A stretch of 64,000 nt of DNA from Populus alba (GCF_005239225.2 NC_133287.1:14303493-14367492); one strand, 5' to 3'; shown: positions 1 to 11,390, counted from the stretch's first letter. The notes: generated from the letters alone by a model not told the origin. Made by a program: numbers and translations.

Positions 1-94
1 CTTTTTATTCAATTTTTTTCGTTTAGTTTAGTTTGTTAATTTTTTTCGTTTAGTTTAGGTTGTTAATGTTTAATTTTTTTTCTATTTAGTTATC

Positions 95-1395
95 AGACTT
101 TCATGAAACGGATCCCGAGTTTGACAGGTAACTTGGTTTGACGGGTTAGCCTGGTAAATTCGGGGTAAACTCGTCAATTTTTTTTTTCTATCTAGTTATC
201 AAACTTTTATGACACGAATCCAATGTTTGACGGGTTAACCCAGTTAATTCAGATTTATTTTCTTTTTCTTCATTATTTTTTGTTTCTTTTTAATTAATAT
301 ATTTAATTATCATACTTTTATAATATGACCTTGCAGCTAGATCCGTATCCAAGGCTATTGAGTTTGATATTGGAGCTAGACCTACTAGGTTATGCAAGTT
401 TAATGTTATTATTAATATTATAAATTATACTTTTGGGTCAAGTGTTATAGCCAAAACCAAGATTCTTGGATATAGCTTTGCAGAAAAACCTAACACTTTT
501 AGATCTTAGTTTTTTTTTTTTGGTATTTTATATATATATATATAAAAAAATTAATCCGCGGTATCGCGCGAGTCATGTTCCCACGCCTTTTACTTTCCTA
601 TCTTTAATATATTTACTTATTAATATATTATATTATTATAATTATAATTATAATTATATAACTGCTTTTTTCTTTTTAATTTTTTTTTTGTTTTTTTAAT
701 GAATTTTTTTTATTTAGTTTATTAATGTTAAATTTATTTTATTTAGTTATCAGATTTTTATGATACAGATCTTGGGTTTGATGGGTTAATCTGATTTGAC
801 GAGTTAACCCATATTTTTTTAATTGTTTTTTTATTTAGTTTAGTTTGTTAAATTTAATTTTCTTTCTATTTAATTATTAAAATTTCATGACACGTATCCT
901 GGACCTGACGAGTTAACTTGGTTTGATGGGTTAATCTAGTTAATTCTAGGTAAACCCGTTATTTTTTTTTTCTATTTAGTTATCAAACTTTCATGACGCG
1001 AATCCCAGGTTTTACGGGATAACCTGGTTTAAAGGATCAACCTAATTAATTTAATTTTTTCTTTTTCTTCATTAGTTTTTTTCTTCATGTTGATTTTTTT
1101 TCTTTGTTTTTTTAATTAATCTATTTAATTATCACACTTTTATGACACGACATTATAGCTAGACCCACATCCAATATTCCTGGGTCAGGTGTTGGAGCTA
1201 TGCTCACTTAAACTTGGGTCATGCAAGTTTAATGTTATTATTAATATTATTCTTAGGTTAGGCGTTGTAGCCAAACCCAAGATTCTTGAGTATAGCTTTG
1301 CAGAAAAACTCAAGATTTTTAAATCTTAGTTTTTTTTTTATATATTTTTTTATGTAAAAAAAAATGACTTGCAACATCACGTGAGTCATTTAACT
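95..1395. repeat. Two diverged direct copies of an AT-rich repeat
   Basis: A block at about 95-575 recurs at about 880-1395. Shared landmarks, in the same order, are 'ttagttatcaaacttt', 'gacgggttaacc', 'gcaagtttaatgttattatt' and 'gatatagctttgcagaaaaa' (second copy 'gagtatagctttg'). The offset is about 790 bp. The copies differ at many positions and in their T tracts, so the duplication is old. Nothing in them codes for protein. They are probably two decayed copies of one transposon-derived repeat, but the class cannot be told from the sequence. Confidence 0.7.
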
Positions 1396-1502
1396 AGTTT
1401 ACATTGTATTTCACGTGTCCCTCTTTGAAGAGTGTTCAAAATGAATTAAGTATTGATTTGGTCAAAATCAAAATTTAATTGGGCTTGAATATAAAATTAA
1501 TT

Positions 1503-2263
1503 AAAAAATTAACCATAATGGATCTACCATGGTGGACCGATTTAGCCTACTTACAAAGCTAACTCAAAAATCTTAAACTAAAAGATCCATAACCTGATCC
1601 AAACAAGCCTTGGATCCTAGCTAAAAATAAAGTATTAATTAAACTCAAATAAGCCTTGAGTTGTAGCTAATAAAATAAAATAAAGTCCATAATATTAAAT
1701 CCATATTCTGCTATAAGAAGAAGAAAAAGAAAGAAGATATTATAAAACTAGTTCAAGGCTTATATATAGTATTCCATGAAGCCCGTTACTCCTAGAAACT
1801 AAAGGAAAAAGGTAGCAGTCCATGTTGTTTTCAAGTTGTAGTAATATTCATTTGTTTTATTTGTTGTATTTTCTCCTCACCTAACAAGGAAATAAATAAA
1901 ATGATAAATCCTAATACTTAAAAGAAATAATTAATGTGCTCATATATAATAGGAAGTCCACAACCAATTAGAAATCTACAAAATATATAGAAACATCACA
2001 AACAGAAAACTGGTCAAAATTTTAAAAAATTACCAGCCTCATTGTCAAAACCTTATGTCCCAAACAAGGTTTGATTAGACTCCTCTTACACATAGATAAG
2101 ATATACTAATGCTTCCTATTGATACACCAATGAACCTTTTAAATCTAACTTGATTGAAACCTTTAAAACCAATGTATTTAATGTCATTGTCTTGGACTGA
2201 GTTAATAGCGCATTTGAAACATGTAATAGGTTATTACTAGCATTTGTGGGCTGATTCACATCA
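1503..2263 (-). repeat. Truncated, decayed gypsy LTR relic
   Basis: This stretch aligns in order with the inner and 5' parts of the LTRs at 4594-5484 and 11391-12278. Landmarks include 'aagtattaatta', 'caagttgtagta', 'ttagactcctctt' and 'gggctgattcacatca', the last matching the LTR terminus 'gggctggtccgcatca'. About 300 bp of the other LTR end are absent. About 160 bp of unrelated sequence (near 1880-2040) interrupt it. It is much more diverged than the paired LTRs and so represents an older insertion of the same family. No internal region or partner LTR is adjacent. Confidence 0.75.
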
Positions 2264-2551
2264 CTATCGATACCTAGAAAACCCGAGTAAAAACTAGTAT
2301 GAGTTTCATCTCCTCATTTCTCATAAATAAATTATAATAAAAGTTCATTGCCATCTTCTGAAGTTTATGCTCGTCTCAAACCCATTGGTTATGAGAGTCT
2401 TTTAGGCATTTAATTTTATTCTTATATCTTTTCATAAGTATTTTAGTGTGAAAATATATTGTGTTTCTATCCCTAGATTTCAACCACTAACACCTAGACT
2501 TTTGAACCCACAACATCTCCTCCTAGTCCAAGATTAAATTATATTCATTGG
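2264..2551. other. Unassigned sequence between LTR relic and LINE relic
   Basis: No reading frame, structured repeat or recognisable element was seen here. It may be further decayed LINE ORF2 sequence, since the LINE frame runs toward it, but I could not confirm any motif. Confidence 0.4.
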
Positions 2552-4480
2552 CTAACTCATAAGGAAACAATTACCTCCTCCATTCAGCCTTTTTTGAACC
2601 CCTGCAAGCCTAGTTAAAACTCTTTCTTTGCGCTGGAAAATGTTTCCAAAGATAGACCTGTTCCACTCCTTTAAGTTCATGGTCATACTGTTTAGTCTAC
2701 TAATTAAATCTTCGTCCTCCCCCTGTCTGTTCTTAACCAGATTAGCAAACCCCTCATACCGTGCCCAAGCTATCTCAAATCTGAATGTTCGAGTTGCAAC
2801 CAGAGCATGCTGATTATTGTTGTTGAACTCCACCAATATAGGATGGTGGTCTGATTTTATCCAGGGTAGAACTCGAATAAACAAATCTGGAAATCTGACG
2901 TTAAATAATTGGTTGTCAAAACCCTTATCCAACTGTTCATATATTTTGTTATAACCCTATTTTTCTTGTTCTCTCCAAGAAACCCATTTCACTATCCACT
3001 GTCTCTACAGTTTCTATATCTGGTGGGCGTGTTGGATGCATATGACTTCCTCCCTACTCTAATGTGGAATAACACTGCACTACACCACCTGGACTCGTAA
3101 TAATATCCTTCTCATTTATACTGCATTAATTAGGGTTATATATTATTGGGTTGAACCCTCTCTAATTCAACCCTTTTTATTGCCTGGGCTTTAGACATTC
3201 TTGTCCTCTCCACCATTTTCTCTTTGGACATGTCTATATCTATATTTTCCCATCTCACTGTATCTGTTGCCCAATCTTAGTTTTCTTATTACATACGTTA
3301 GTGCCCTGGTCGCCCAATCTTTTATCATGATACACAAAATTAACCTTGTCCTGAAGCCGAGTACTTTTTTTTAAAGCACACGATTCTCTTCCTAAATTAT
3401 CACCCATGCAACCTCAAATCCCATCCTTTCCGTAAAATCCATAAATTCTTCTTGCAAAATATTAAACCACGATCCTCCTCTTAATTCCTTGTGCTTGGAA
3501 TCCGCTCGTGACATATTTTCCACAACTCCTGTTTGATTTCTAAATCCCGAAGATTGTGGATCCTTTGCCTCATCTCCGCTGACTTTTTGTTGGATCTTCT
3601 CCCTACTTTTCTCGCCACCATCCACTGGCCAAACTACTCCACCACCTCTGGTCTATCCACTAGTTCAATATCCTGAAGCAAGCTTGCTCAACCATCTTCC
3701 TCTTTATACTCGTCCACTTTTAACCTTTTTTCTGCATTATGGTTGATATGGGGGCAAATCTCTTGTTTGTGTCCATATTGGCCACAACCGAAGCAGATTA
3801 GGTGAAGTCCTTTATAGGCAATTCACCTTATTCTCCTACTCAGCTTGTATTTTAAGAGCGTGGGTTTTGTAAGATCTACTTCAACACATAAATGTGCAAA
3901 ATCCCCTTAGCTCCTATTGATATTGTTTTGTCAACCTTCAACGTTCTGTTAATATGGTTCCCTACCGAGCAATCATAATATTCCATGGCTAGATCTGGTA
4001 AACGAACCCAAATAGCTACTTTATCAATGGTTGCTTCATACGGATCAAAGTTTGGATGCCATTAATGCATTGTTAGGTAGTGATCCGCAACCATATACTG
4101 AGAATTTGGCCAAGAAAAATTTATTACCCAAGTCCACCAATCAAGGTCCCATGCACCTTTCAGGATGCTTTTAAACATCTTAATAAGTAATTATATCCTA
4201 CTTTTCTCCCCATAACCTTGATAATAAGGGTTTGTCTCTAGGTTTCACGGATTCTTTTCTTTTCCTCTTTAGATAATTTGATGACCAGATAATCATCTTC
4301 ACCAAAGTCCTCATCTTCACCGTCAAACATCATCTCCTCCATATGAGCACTCCCCAATAAGTTGCTTTCCACGTAAGAAGTTCCTAGAAATGAATCTTTA
4401 TAACGAGAACCCGCTTTGCTCCCATATTCATCATTCCTTCACCCTGGAATAGATTCCTCACCTGATGGGACTATATAATC
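2552..4480 (-). pseudogene. L1-type LINE relic (ORF1 with DUF4283 and CCHC knuckle, plus part of ORF2)
   Basis: Read on the minus strand, conceptual translation of 4480-3620 shows an L1 ORF1 of plants. First comes a DUF4283-like segment ('LSKEEKKRIR' near 4280, 'DKVAIWVRLPDLAMEYY' near 4030-3980), then a zinc knuckle C-F-G-C-x4-H-x4-C near 3800-3760. A 77-codon open stretch (3392-3625) would be the ORF1 tail. Further on, 2552-2932 is open for 126 codons and resembles the end of an ORF2 endonuclease and the following linker ('SDHHPILVEF', then 'FRFEIAWARYEGF'). Several in-frame stops and frame changes break it. The reverse transcriptase and 3' end are absent. It is a dead copy, lying directly beside the gypsy insertion site. 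Confidence 0.75.
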
Positions 4481-4593
4481 CATTATTATGATGTTGTAGT
4501 CACACAAATTAATTATCATAACTTAAATAAACAAAATAATATAGAGCAAGTAAGGAGTCAATCCAATAAGAAAGGTTTAGTTCAGAGTTTTAT

Positions 4594-5484
4594 TAATGCG
4601 AACCTCGTGATCACGTGGTCACGCAACCCACAATCAAGATTGAGATCTAATCCCGGAAAGCCGAAAGAGGTCTGATAGGAGTGTGATACAATGAAAACCT
4701 GCCCCAAGGCACCAACACTATTGGAATGAGTAGAATGACGCCACAAAGCCAGTTAATCTTTGATAAGTCAGATTCAGTTCATTCAAGAACTGAAGAATGC
4801 AAGAATCACTCTCACACGTTAAAACTAAAAAATTCAGAATAATAATCATCAAAGCTGCCGAAATTTTGGCCTACATGAGTTTAAATAGTTCTTGAAAAGT
4901 TAACCCTAATGGACCCCTTATGTGGACTTATATGAAGTCCACTCAAAACTGGTCAAAAACCCTAAAATAAAAAGCCCATAACTTAATCCAAACAAGCCTA
5001 GGATCCTAGCTTAAAACAAAGTATTAATTAAGCCCAAACAAGCCTTGGGCTGTAGCTAACAAAATAAAATAAAACCCCTAATATTAAATCCATGTTCTCT
5101 CATGAGAAGAAGAGAATGAACTAAAATAATACAGAACTAATTGAAGGCTTAGTTATAGCCTTACATGTAGCCCCTTAATCCTAGAAACAAAAGGAAAAGG
5201 TAGCCACCATGTTGTTTCCAAGTTGTAGTAGGATTCTTTTGTTTCCTTTGCTGTCCTCATCTCATGGCCTAAATAAGGTTATATTAGACCCCTCTTGCAC
5301 ATGGATAAGATGTACTAGGATCTCCTCTTGATACTCCAATGGACCTTTCAATTCTGACTTGGTGGAAACCTTCAAAACCAATGCATTCAATGCGCCTTTC
5401 AATGTCTTTATCTTGGATCGAGTCATTGGTCCATTTGGAACATGTAATGGGTCCTTAGTGCTGTTTCTGGGCTGGTCCGCATCA
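4594..5484 (-). repeat. 3' LTR of the gypsy element
   Basis: This 891-bp LTR lies at the low-coordinate end because the element is on the minus strand. In element orientation it starts TGATGCGG. The expected terminal CA has mutated to TA (4594-4595 on the plus strand), whereas the partner LTR keeps it. Its first about 223 bp in element orientation also code for the tail of the pol protein (down to 5262). Confidence 0.95.
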
Positions 5485-6453
5485 TCCCCTCTCTCCTTGA
5501 AAGGATTTGACCTCGAATTAAAATCTGTGTCAAACAACGTAAGATCAGCAACATTAAAGGTAGAACTAACACTATACTCACCTGGAAGGTAAATTTTGTA
5601 TGTGTTGTCATTGATTCTCTTTAAAACCTGAAATGGACCATCACCACGAGGCTGTAATTTTGATTTCCTTTGGGTAGGAAATCGTGCCTTACGCATGTGC
5701 ACCCAAACCCAATCACCGGGTTGGAAAACAACCAGTTTACGTCCCTTATTTGCTTTAGAAGTGTAAAGTCTGTTCTTTTTCTCTATTTGTAGTCGAACTC
5801 CCTCATGGAGTTCTCTCACCATCTTTGCCTTTTGTTCACCATCTAAACTTACCATTTCTTCAAAACGTAAAGGAATTAAGTCCATAGGAGTTAGTGGATT
5901 AAAACCATAAACAATTTCAAAAGGAGAAAAAGTAGTAGTCGAATGCACAGTTCTATTATAAGCAAACTCAACAAAAGGCAAACATTCTTCCCAACTTTTC
6001 AAATTCTTTTGAATTACAACACGTAAAAGTTGGGATAATGTTCTATTCACTACCTCAATTTGTCCATCTGTTTGAGGATGGCATGTTGTCGAAAATAAGA
6101 GTTTAGTTCCCAACTTTCCCCATAAGGTTTTCCAAAAGTAACTAAGGAACTTAACATCACGATTTGACACTATACTCTTAGGAATGCCATGCAAACGTAC
6201 AATCTCCCTAAAGAACAAGTCTATGATATGAGATGCATCATCTGTTTTATGGCATGCAATGAAATGCATCATTTTAGAAAACCTATCAACCACAACAAAA
6301 ATAGAGTCTCTACCTTTCTTTGACCTAGGTAAACCTAAAACAAAGTCCATAGAGATATCTACCCAAGGTTCAGTAGGCACAGGTAATGGTGTATATAGTC
6401 CATGTGGTTGTACTCTAGATTTTTCCTTTCTACAAGCAATGCACTTTTCACAA
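5262..6453 (-). CDS. Integrase catalytic and C-terminal domain of the gypsy element, reading into the 3' LTR
   Basis: The frame resumes after the TGA at 6456 with the two zinc-finger Cys. Counted from the Met at 6380, the catalytic core has D12 ('ISMDFV'), position 73 ('SNRDVKF') and E109 ('GQIEVVN'). The D,D-35-E spacing is exact, but position 73 is Asn where the catalytic Asp should be, so strand transfer should be lost. A GPF-like C-terminal region ('[11 protein letters not shown]') and a short tail follow. The last about 74 codons are encoded by the 3' LTR, with the polypurine tract inside the frame. No clear chromodomain was seen; the tail ('[11 protein letters not shown]') fits the CRM-type C-terminus, though this is inference. 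Confidence 0.88.
5485..5498 (-). promoter_or_regulatory. Polypurine tract of the gypsy element
   Basis: On the minus strand the 14 bases directly before the 3' LTR are all purines (AAGGAGAGAGGGGA). This is the plus-strand DNA primer site. Unusually it is also coding: it lies in the open pol frame and specifies the residues around 'KERGD'. Confidence 0.9.
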
Positions 6454-6455
6454 AT

Positions 6456-7072
6456 TCATTGCACATCTCTTTTCATCTTTGGCCAATAGAAATGCTCATG
6501 CAATACATCCAAGGTTTTTGCGACCCCAAAGTGACCCATTAAACGACCCCCATGTGCTTCACGAACAAGCAATTCACTCAAAGAACTAGCAGGAACACAC
6601 AATTTATTCTCTTTGAACAAATAACCATCCATCAAATAAAACTTACCAAAAGTTGAATGTCCACATGCATTATAAATCTCAGCAAAGTCAGAATCATTAT
6701 CATACAATTCCTTTACATATTCAAAACCTAACAATCTAGTATTCATGGTGTGTAAAAGAACATACCTGCGTGAAAGTGCATTAGCTACGATGTTCTCTTT
6801 GCCTTGCTTATACTTGATTACGTAAGGAAAAGTTTCAATGAATTCAACCCATTTTCCATGCCTCCTATTCAACTTACCTTGTCCTTTTAGATGTTTCAAG
6901 GACTCATGATCCGAATGGACTACGAACTCTTTTGGCCACAAGTAATGCTGTCATATCTCAAGTGCTCTTACCAAAGCATAGAGTTCTTTGTCGTAAGTGG
7001 TTAGTTCAAGGTCGCTTCACTTAACTTCTCACTGAAATATGCAATAGGTCTCCAATCCTGCATCAAAACAAC
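6456..7072 (-). pseudogene. RNase H remainder and integrase zinc-binding domain of the gypsy element
   Basis: After the TGA at 7073 the frame continues through RNase H. It is then broken by an apparent 1-bp deletion near 6995-7010, and a TGA (about 6953) stands where the family has a Trp. From 6941 it is open again for 161 codons, giving the end of RNase H and the connection ('[20 protein letters not shown]', 'ALSRRY') and then the integrase HHCC zinc finger. The two His are near 'REAHGG' and 'MGHFG'; the two Cys fall just past the next stop, a TGA at 6456. These are single-base lesions, not deletions of domains. Confidence 0.85.
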
Positions 7073-9898
7073 TCATATTCCTATTCCAGACGCATCACAT
7101 TCTATTTCAAATGCTTTCGTAAAGTCAGGTAAAGCCAAAACAGGTGCATAACATAATTTGTCTTTCAAAAGAACGAAAGCCAACTCTTGTTCCTCCCCCC
7201 ATCTAAACCCAACTGACTTTTTAACAACTTCATTCAAGGGTGCAGCTATTGTTCTAAAATCTTTCACAAAACACCTGTAAAAACTAGCTAGCCCATGAAA
7301 ACTCCTTACCTCACTTACCGATTTGGGTGGAGGCCAATCCCGGATGACCTTAACTTTCTCCTCATCCATCTCGATACCTTGTGCAGTTACAACATAGCCA
7401 AGAAACACAATTTTCTCTATGCAAAAGACACACTTTTTAAGATTAGCATACAATTTCTCACTACGCAACACATTAAGTACATTACGCAAATGATCAAGAT
7501 GCTCAGTTAAGTTCTTGCTATATATCAAAATGTCATCAAAATACACAACCACAAACTTACCTACGAATGCACGCAACACATGATTCATTAAACGCATACA
7601 CATACTAGGTGCATTTGTAAGTCCAAACGACATTACTAACCATTCATACAAACCATGCTTAGTTTTAAATGCTGTTTTCCACTCATCACCTTCTTTCATC
7701 CTAATTTGATGGAACCCACTTTTCAAGTCAATTTTAGAGAAAATACAGGATCCATGTAACTCATCTAACATGTCATCAAGCCTAGGAATGAGATGTCTAT
7801 ACTTTACCGTTATGTTGTTGATGGCTCGGCAATCAACATAAATCCTCCATGTTCCATCCTTCTTTGGCACAAGTAGCACGGGTACAGCACACGGGCTCAT
7901 ACTCTCACGAATGTAGCCTTTTTCCATCAGCTCATCAACTTGCCTTTGAAGCTCCTTTGTCTCCTCGGGATTGCTTCTATAAGTTGGTCGGTTAGGAATT
8001 GAAGCTCTGGGTATGAAATCAATCTGATGCTCTATCCCCCTCAATGGTGGTAATCCGCTAGGAGTATCGTCGGGGAACACATCATCAAACTCGTGCAACA
8101 AAGAAATAGCAACACTAGGTATAATATGATCAAGATCATTAGTATTAAAGTAAGCCTCTTTGTACACAAGTAAAATCATTAGCTTGTTTGTGAAAAATAC
8201 AGATCTGACCTCACCCTCTGTAGCATAAAAATTGGGTTGTTTCTTTAGTTTTTCCACACAATCCTCATCACACTTACTGACTTTCTTCACTGCTCTTATC
8301 TTACCTCCACTTTCGGCCAGATTTGGGTGTTTTTGAGTTGTGGTCGAATGGTTTGATTTGTTTGGAGTGTTGGCCGAATATTTGCTTGTGTTTGGATGGG
8401 TGGCCGAATGGGTTATGGTGGTTTGGGTTCTAACCGAATCTAATGGTCTTCTCTCCCCTTGTTCCTCACCTTGATTTTCTCTCCCCATCGCCTCATGCTC
8501 ACTTTTTAGCTTTATTTGATCATCATACACCTGTTTGGGTATAAGAGGTACAAGAGTGATGGTTTTACCATCTTTTACAATGGTATACCTATTTTTAACC
8601 CCATCATGAATTGCCTTCCTATCATATTGCCATGGTCTCCCCAATAAGATGTGACTTGCTTGCATTGGTACCACGTCGCACAGAACTTCATCAACATATT
8701 TCCCAATCGAAAATGAAACCACAACCTGTTTAGTCACTTTCACTTCACCACTATCATTCAGCCATTGCAATCTATATGGTTTAACATGCTTAGCAGTACA
8801 CAAATTTAGTTTACTAACAAGGGTTGCGCTACAAACATTAACGCAGCTTCCACTATCTATAATTAAACCACACACCTTGCTTTGTACATAACAACGCGTA
8901 TGGAAGATGTTCTCCCTTTGTTCATTAATATCATCTTCTTTGACCTGAACCTGAAGTGTTTGCCTTATAATCAAGGACTTCTCAACCGGTAACGCTAACT
9001 CATCCCCATCACTATCCTCCAATGGTGGCATGCCTTCACAATCGGAACTATCACTTTCAGATTCCACATCACCATTATCTCTAATCATCATGATTATCTT
9101 GTTTGGACACTCTGAAGCATAATGTCCATGTCCCTGACACCTGGAACATTTAACATCATGAGTACGTTTAGGTTGAGTTTCAGATTTACCTTTGGCATCA
9201 GTAGGGACATCAACTTTAGCTTTTGGTGGTTCAGTTCTAGAAGGACCAAAGGATCTTGGCCGGACAATACCCTCTCTCTTTAGATTCGGCTTCCAAGATG
9301 ATGACGAACCCGAATTAAACGCTGGCTGAGCATGCCCTTTCCTAAGTTGTCTCTCCACGTTCGTCACCATGTGAACCATGTCCTCTAGCTCCACATAATG
9401 TTGTAGCTCAACCACATTAGCAATGTCCCGATTCAACCCATTAAGAAATCTAGCCATTGTGGCTTCTCTATCCTCAACAACATTAGCCCGAATCATTGCT
9501 ATCTCCATCTCTTTGTGATATTTATCTATTGTCTTATAACCTTGATTCAGACCTTGGAGCTTCAGATATAAGTCTCTACAATAGTGGTTTGGCACAAATC
9601 GTCTCCTCATTAAGACTTTCATCTCCCCCCAAGTTTGAACGGGTCGCTCCTCATTCCTCCTCCTACTGATCACAATCTGATCCCACCAAATCAACGCATA
9701 CTTTATAAACTCAATTATCACCAATTTCACCTTTTTCTGTTCAGAATAACTATGGCAATCAAAACTCCAATCTACCTTTTTCTCCCACTCTAAATAAGCC
9801 TCGGGATCGTTTTTACCTTGAAAGGTAGGAATTTTCAGTTTAATGGTGTCCAAGTCCCTATCCATATCTTCATAAGTGCTCATGCCACGGAAATTCAC
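7073..9898 (-). CDS. Degenerate gag-protease-reverse transcriptase frame of the gypsy element
   Basis: A 941-codon open stretch holding most of the polyprotein. Counted from 9898: capsid-like gag in about residues 18-190, CCHC zinc knuckle C-x2-C-x4-H-x4-C at 251-264, an aspartic protease with the D-S-G motif at 348-350, reverse transcriptase at about 620-880 with the catalytic Y-F-D-D motif near 786-789, and the start of RNase H ('CDASGIG') at the end. These are the standard activities for copying element RNA into DNA. It is not a true gene start: the first codon is GTG, and the frame continues from gag upstream of a stop. It ends at a TGA inside RNase H. The RT and protease motifs look intact; the polyprotein as a whole is broken. 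Confidence 0.9.
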   Translation of the reverse strand: MNFRGMSTYEDMDRDLDTIKLKIPTFQGKNDPEAYLEWEKKVDWSFDCHSYSEQKKVKLVIIEFIKYALIWWDQIVISRRRNEERPVQTWGEMKVLMRRRFVPNHYCRDLYLKLQGLNQGYKTIDKYHKEMEIAMIRANVVEDREATMARFLNGLNRDIANVVELQHYVELEDMVHMVTNVERQLRKGHAQPAFNSGSSSSWKPNLKREGIVRPRSFGPSRTEPPKAKVDVPTDAKGKSETQPKRTHDVKCSRCQGHGHYASECPNKIIMMIRDNGDVESESDSSDCEGMPPLEDSDGDELALPVEKSLIIRQTLQVQVKEDDINEQRENIFHTRCYVQSKVCGLIIDSGSCVNVCSATLVSKLNLCTAKHVKPYRLQWLNDSGEVKVTKQVVVSFSIGKYVDEVLCDVVPMQASHILLGRPWQYDRKAIHDGVKNRYTIVKDGKTITLVPLIPKQVYDDQIKLKSEHEAMGRENQGEEQGERRPLDSVRTQTTITHSATHPNTSKYSANTPNKSNHSTTTQKHPNLAESGGKIRAVKKVSKCDEDCVEKLKKQPNFYATEGEVRSVFFTNKLMILLVYKEAYFNTNDLDHIIPSVAISLLHEFDDVFPDDTPSGLPPLRGIEHQIDFIPRASIPNRPTYRSNPEETKELQRQVDELMEKGYIRESMSPCAVPVLLVPKKDGTWRIYVDCRAINNITVKYRHLIPRLDDMLDELHGSCIFSKIDLKSGFHQIRMKEGDEWKTAFKTKHGLYEWLVMSFGLTNAPSMCMRLMNHVLRAFVGKFVVVYFDDILIYSKNLTEHLDHLRNVLNVLRSEKLYANLKKCVFCIEKIVFLGYVVTAQGIEMDEEKVKVIRDWPPPKSVSEVRSFHGLASFYRCFVKDFRTIAAPLNEVVKKSVGFRWGEEQELAFVLLKDKLCYAPVLALPDFTKAFEIECDASGIGI

Positions 9899-9934
9899 AT
9901 TCCTCCTAGCCTTGTTCGGTCCAGACCTGATTCC

Positions 9935-10201
9935 TTAGCCAGTTGATGCAAAATCATAATCATCTTCATCCCCATCTGCGTTTTCATCAACAAACTCTTC
10001 AAAATCAGATCTGACATTCCGTGCCGCCATACAAACTGTATTTTCCCGGCGATCAGCCCCACTATTCTGTTGCTTTATCGAATTCACCTCATCTTTCAGA
10101 TCTTTGTACGTCCTAGACAACAGCTCAAGTTACTGGCCTATAGATCGCAATTGGAAAGCTACGTCAATGTTTTGTGTCGCTGATTAGTTGTTTTCAGACA
10201 T
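9935..10201 (-). pseudogene. gag N-terminal segment of the gypsy element, broken by stops
   Basis: The likely gag start codon is at 10199-10201 (ATG TCT GAA AAC AAC). It is followed at once by a TAA, and there are two more in-frame TAA codons, near 10132 and at 9935-9937. Between them an open stretch of about 61 codons (9935-10120) is rich in acidic residues. The frame continues directly into the long gag-pol stretch that follows, so the stops look like point mutations in one original gag frame and not like separate genes. Confidence 0.7.
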
Positions 10202-11370
10202 TCTTTGAATCTGCAAAATTTGGTCAGTAGCACAAATATATCCTCACACCTCTCGTGTATCACACAAAACAAAAATCAAGGCTTTTCACTCTATTAAGCT
10301 CTCTACGCCTTTTACCTCACAACTTACTTTCTTTTGGTTCTTTAGGAACTGAAATCAACAAATCAAATCAGTAGCTTTCACGGCGCACTCTAATTATAAT
10401 TTTCAGACTCAAGAATCAAAAAAATATATTGAAAACAAAGCAAAACGAAACTACGATTATGATTTTGCGAGTAGCAATGCAAATTCATGCGAATTGTGGA
10501 CGAAACGAAGACACGAAATAAAACAAAAGAGAATATTAGCAAAAACAATTACTTGACTCCTAGATAACCCAAATATAAGAGAAATTAAAAGATTCAGACA
10601 AATCTAAACAGTATAGATCACGTTCTCAAATTTGACGCAAATCTATTCTATTACGCAATATTTACGTAACAGAATTGAAACCCAGACTAAACAATCTCCA
10701 AATGACCTCAAATTCAATATTTAGTAATAGAATACTATGAAAACATCAAAAATCAATTTATAGGTCGTTCTCTTATGTCTAGGTACCCAAACCCCTTGTA
10801 TGATCAGTTTGCGGCAGAATTGAACCTCCAATTAAAACCTCCAGAAACGGATATCAAAATAATCCCAAATTTAATATGTGGTGCGATCGCATACCCAGTA
10901 CTCGAAATATGAAGTTTCAATAGATTCCAAGGTGTTTTACTTAGGGTTCACTAAGAGTAGTGTTTCTGCAGCAGAATTGAAACTCGAATTCAAACCTCAA
11001 GCAAATAATATCAGAATAAGCCCAACTTTGATATATGATGCGATCCCACCCCTAATAGACTGAATATGAATTTTAAATTGATTCGGAGGTGGTTTACTTA
11101 TGGTTCACTAAGATTTGTGTTTCTGCGGCAAAAATTGAATGATCATTCAAATTTCAACTAATCACTCTTTTCTCTATTTCTTTCTGTTTTTTTTTCTTTT
11201 TAATAAACTAATATGATTAGAGACAATAACCAAAAGAAATATAATTTTTTTTTTTTGCTTAGATGACGCAGACTTGAAGAACAAGAAGATGGACGCAAAC
11301 ACTGAAAAACTTAAAGGAACACTAAAGAAAAAAAAAATGAAAATAACAGAATGATATGACCTTATTTCGA
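10202..11370 (-). other. Untranslated leader of the gypsy element with ~156-bp tandem repeats
   Basis: This region between the primer-binding site and gag has no long reading frame. Part of it is tandemly repeated. The landmark 'gcggcagaattgaa' at 10811 recurs as 'gcagcagaattgaa' at 10967 and 'gcggcaaaaattgaa' near 11123, each followed by similar sequence ending in 'ttcactaag'. The period is about 156 bp. A more diverged unit may start near 10665. Packaging signals would be expected here, but none can be pinpointed by eye. Confidence 0.7.
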
Positions 11371-11388
11371 AGCCTAGCTCTGGTACCA
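11371..11388 (-). promoter_or_regulatory. Primer-binding site of the gypsy element (tRNA-iMet type)
   Basis: On the minus strand, two bases after the 5' LTR end, the sequence reads TGGTACCAGAGCTAGGCT. Plant elements primed by initiator tRNA-Met carry TGGTATCAGAGC, one base different here. This fixes the element's orientation and the inner edge of the 5' LTR. Confidence 0.9.
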
Positions 11389-11390
11389 AT

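Noticed and set aside
466..699. 77-codon frame (plus) in AT-rich repeat
   Set aside because: Composed of Ile, Tyr, Phe and Leu from low-complexity A/T runs; it lies in repeat DNA and has no domain.
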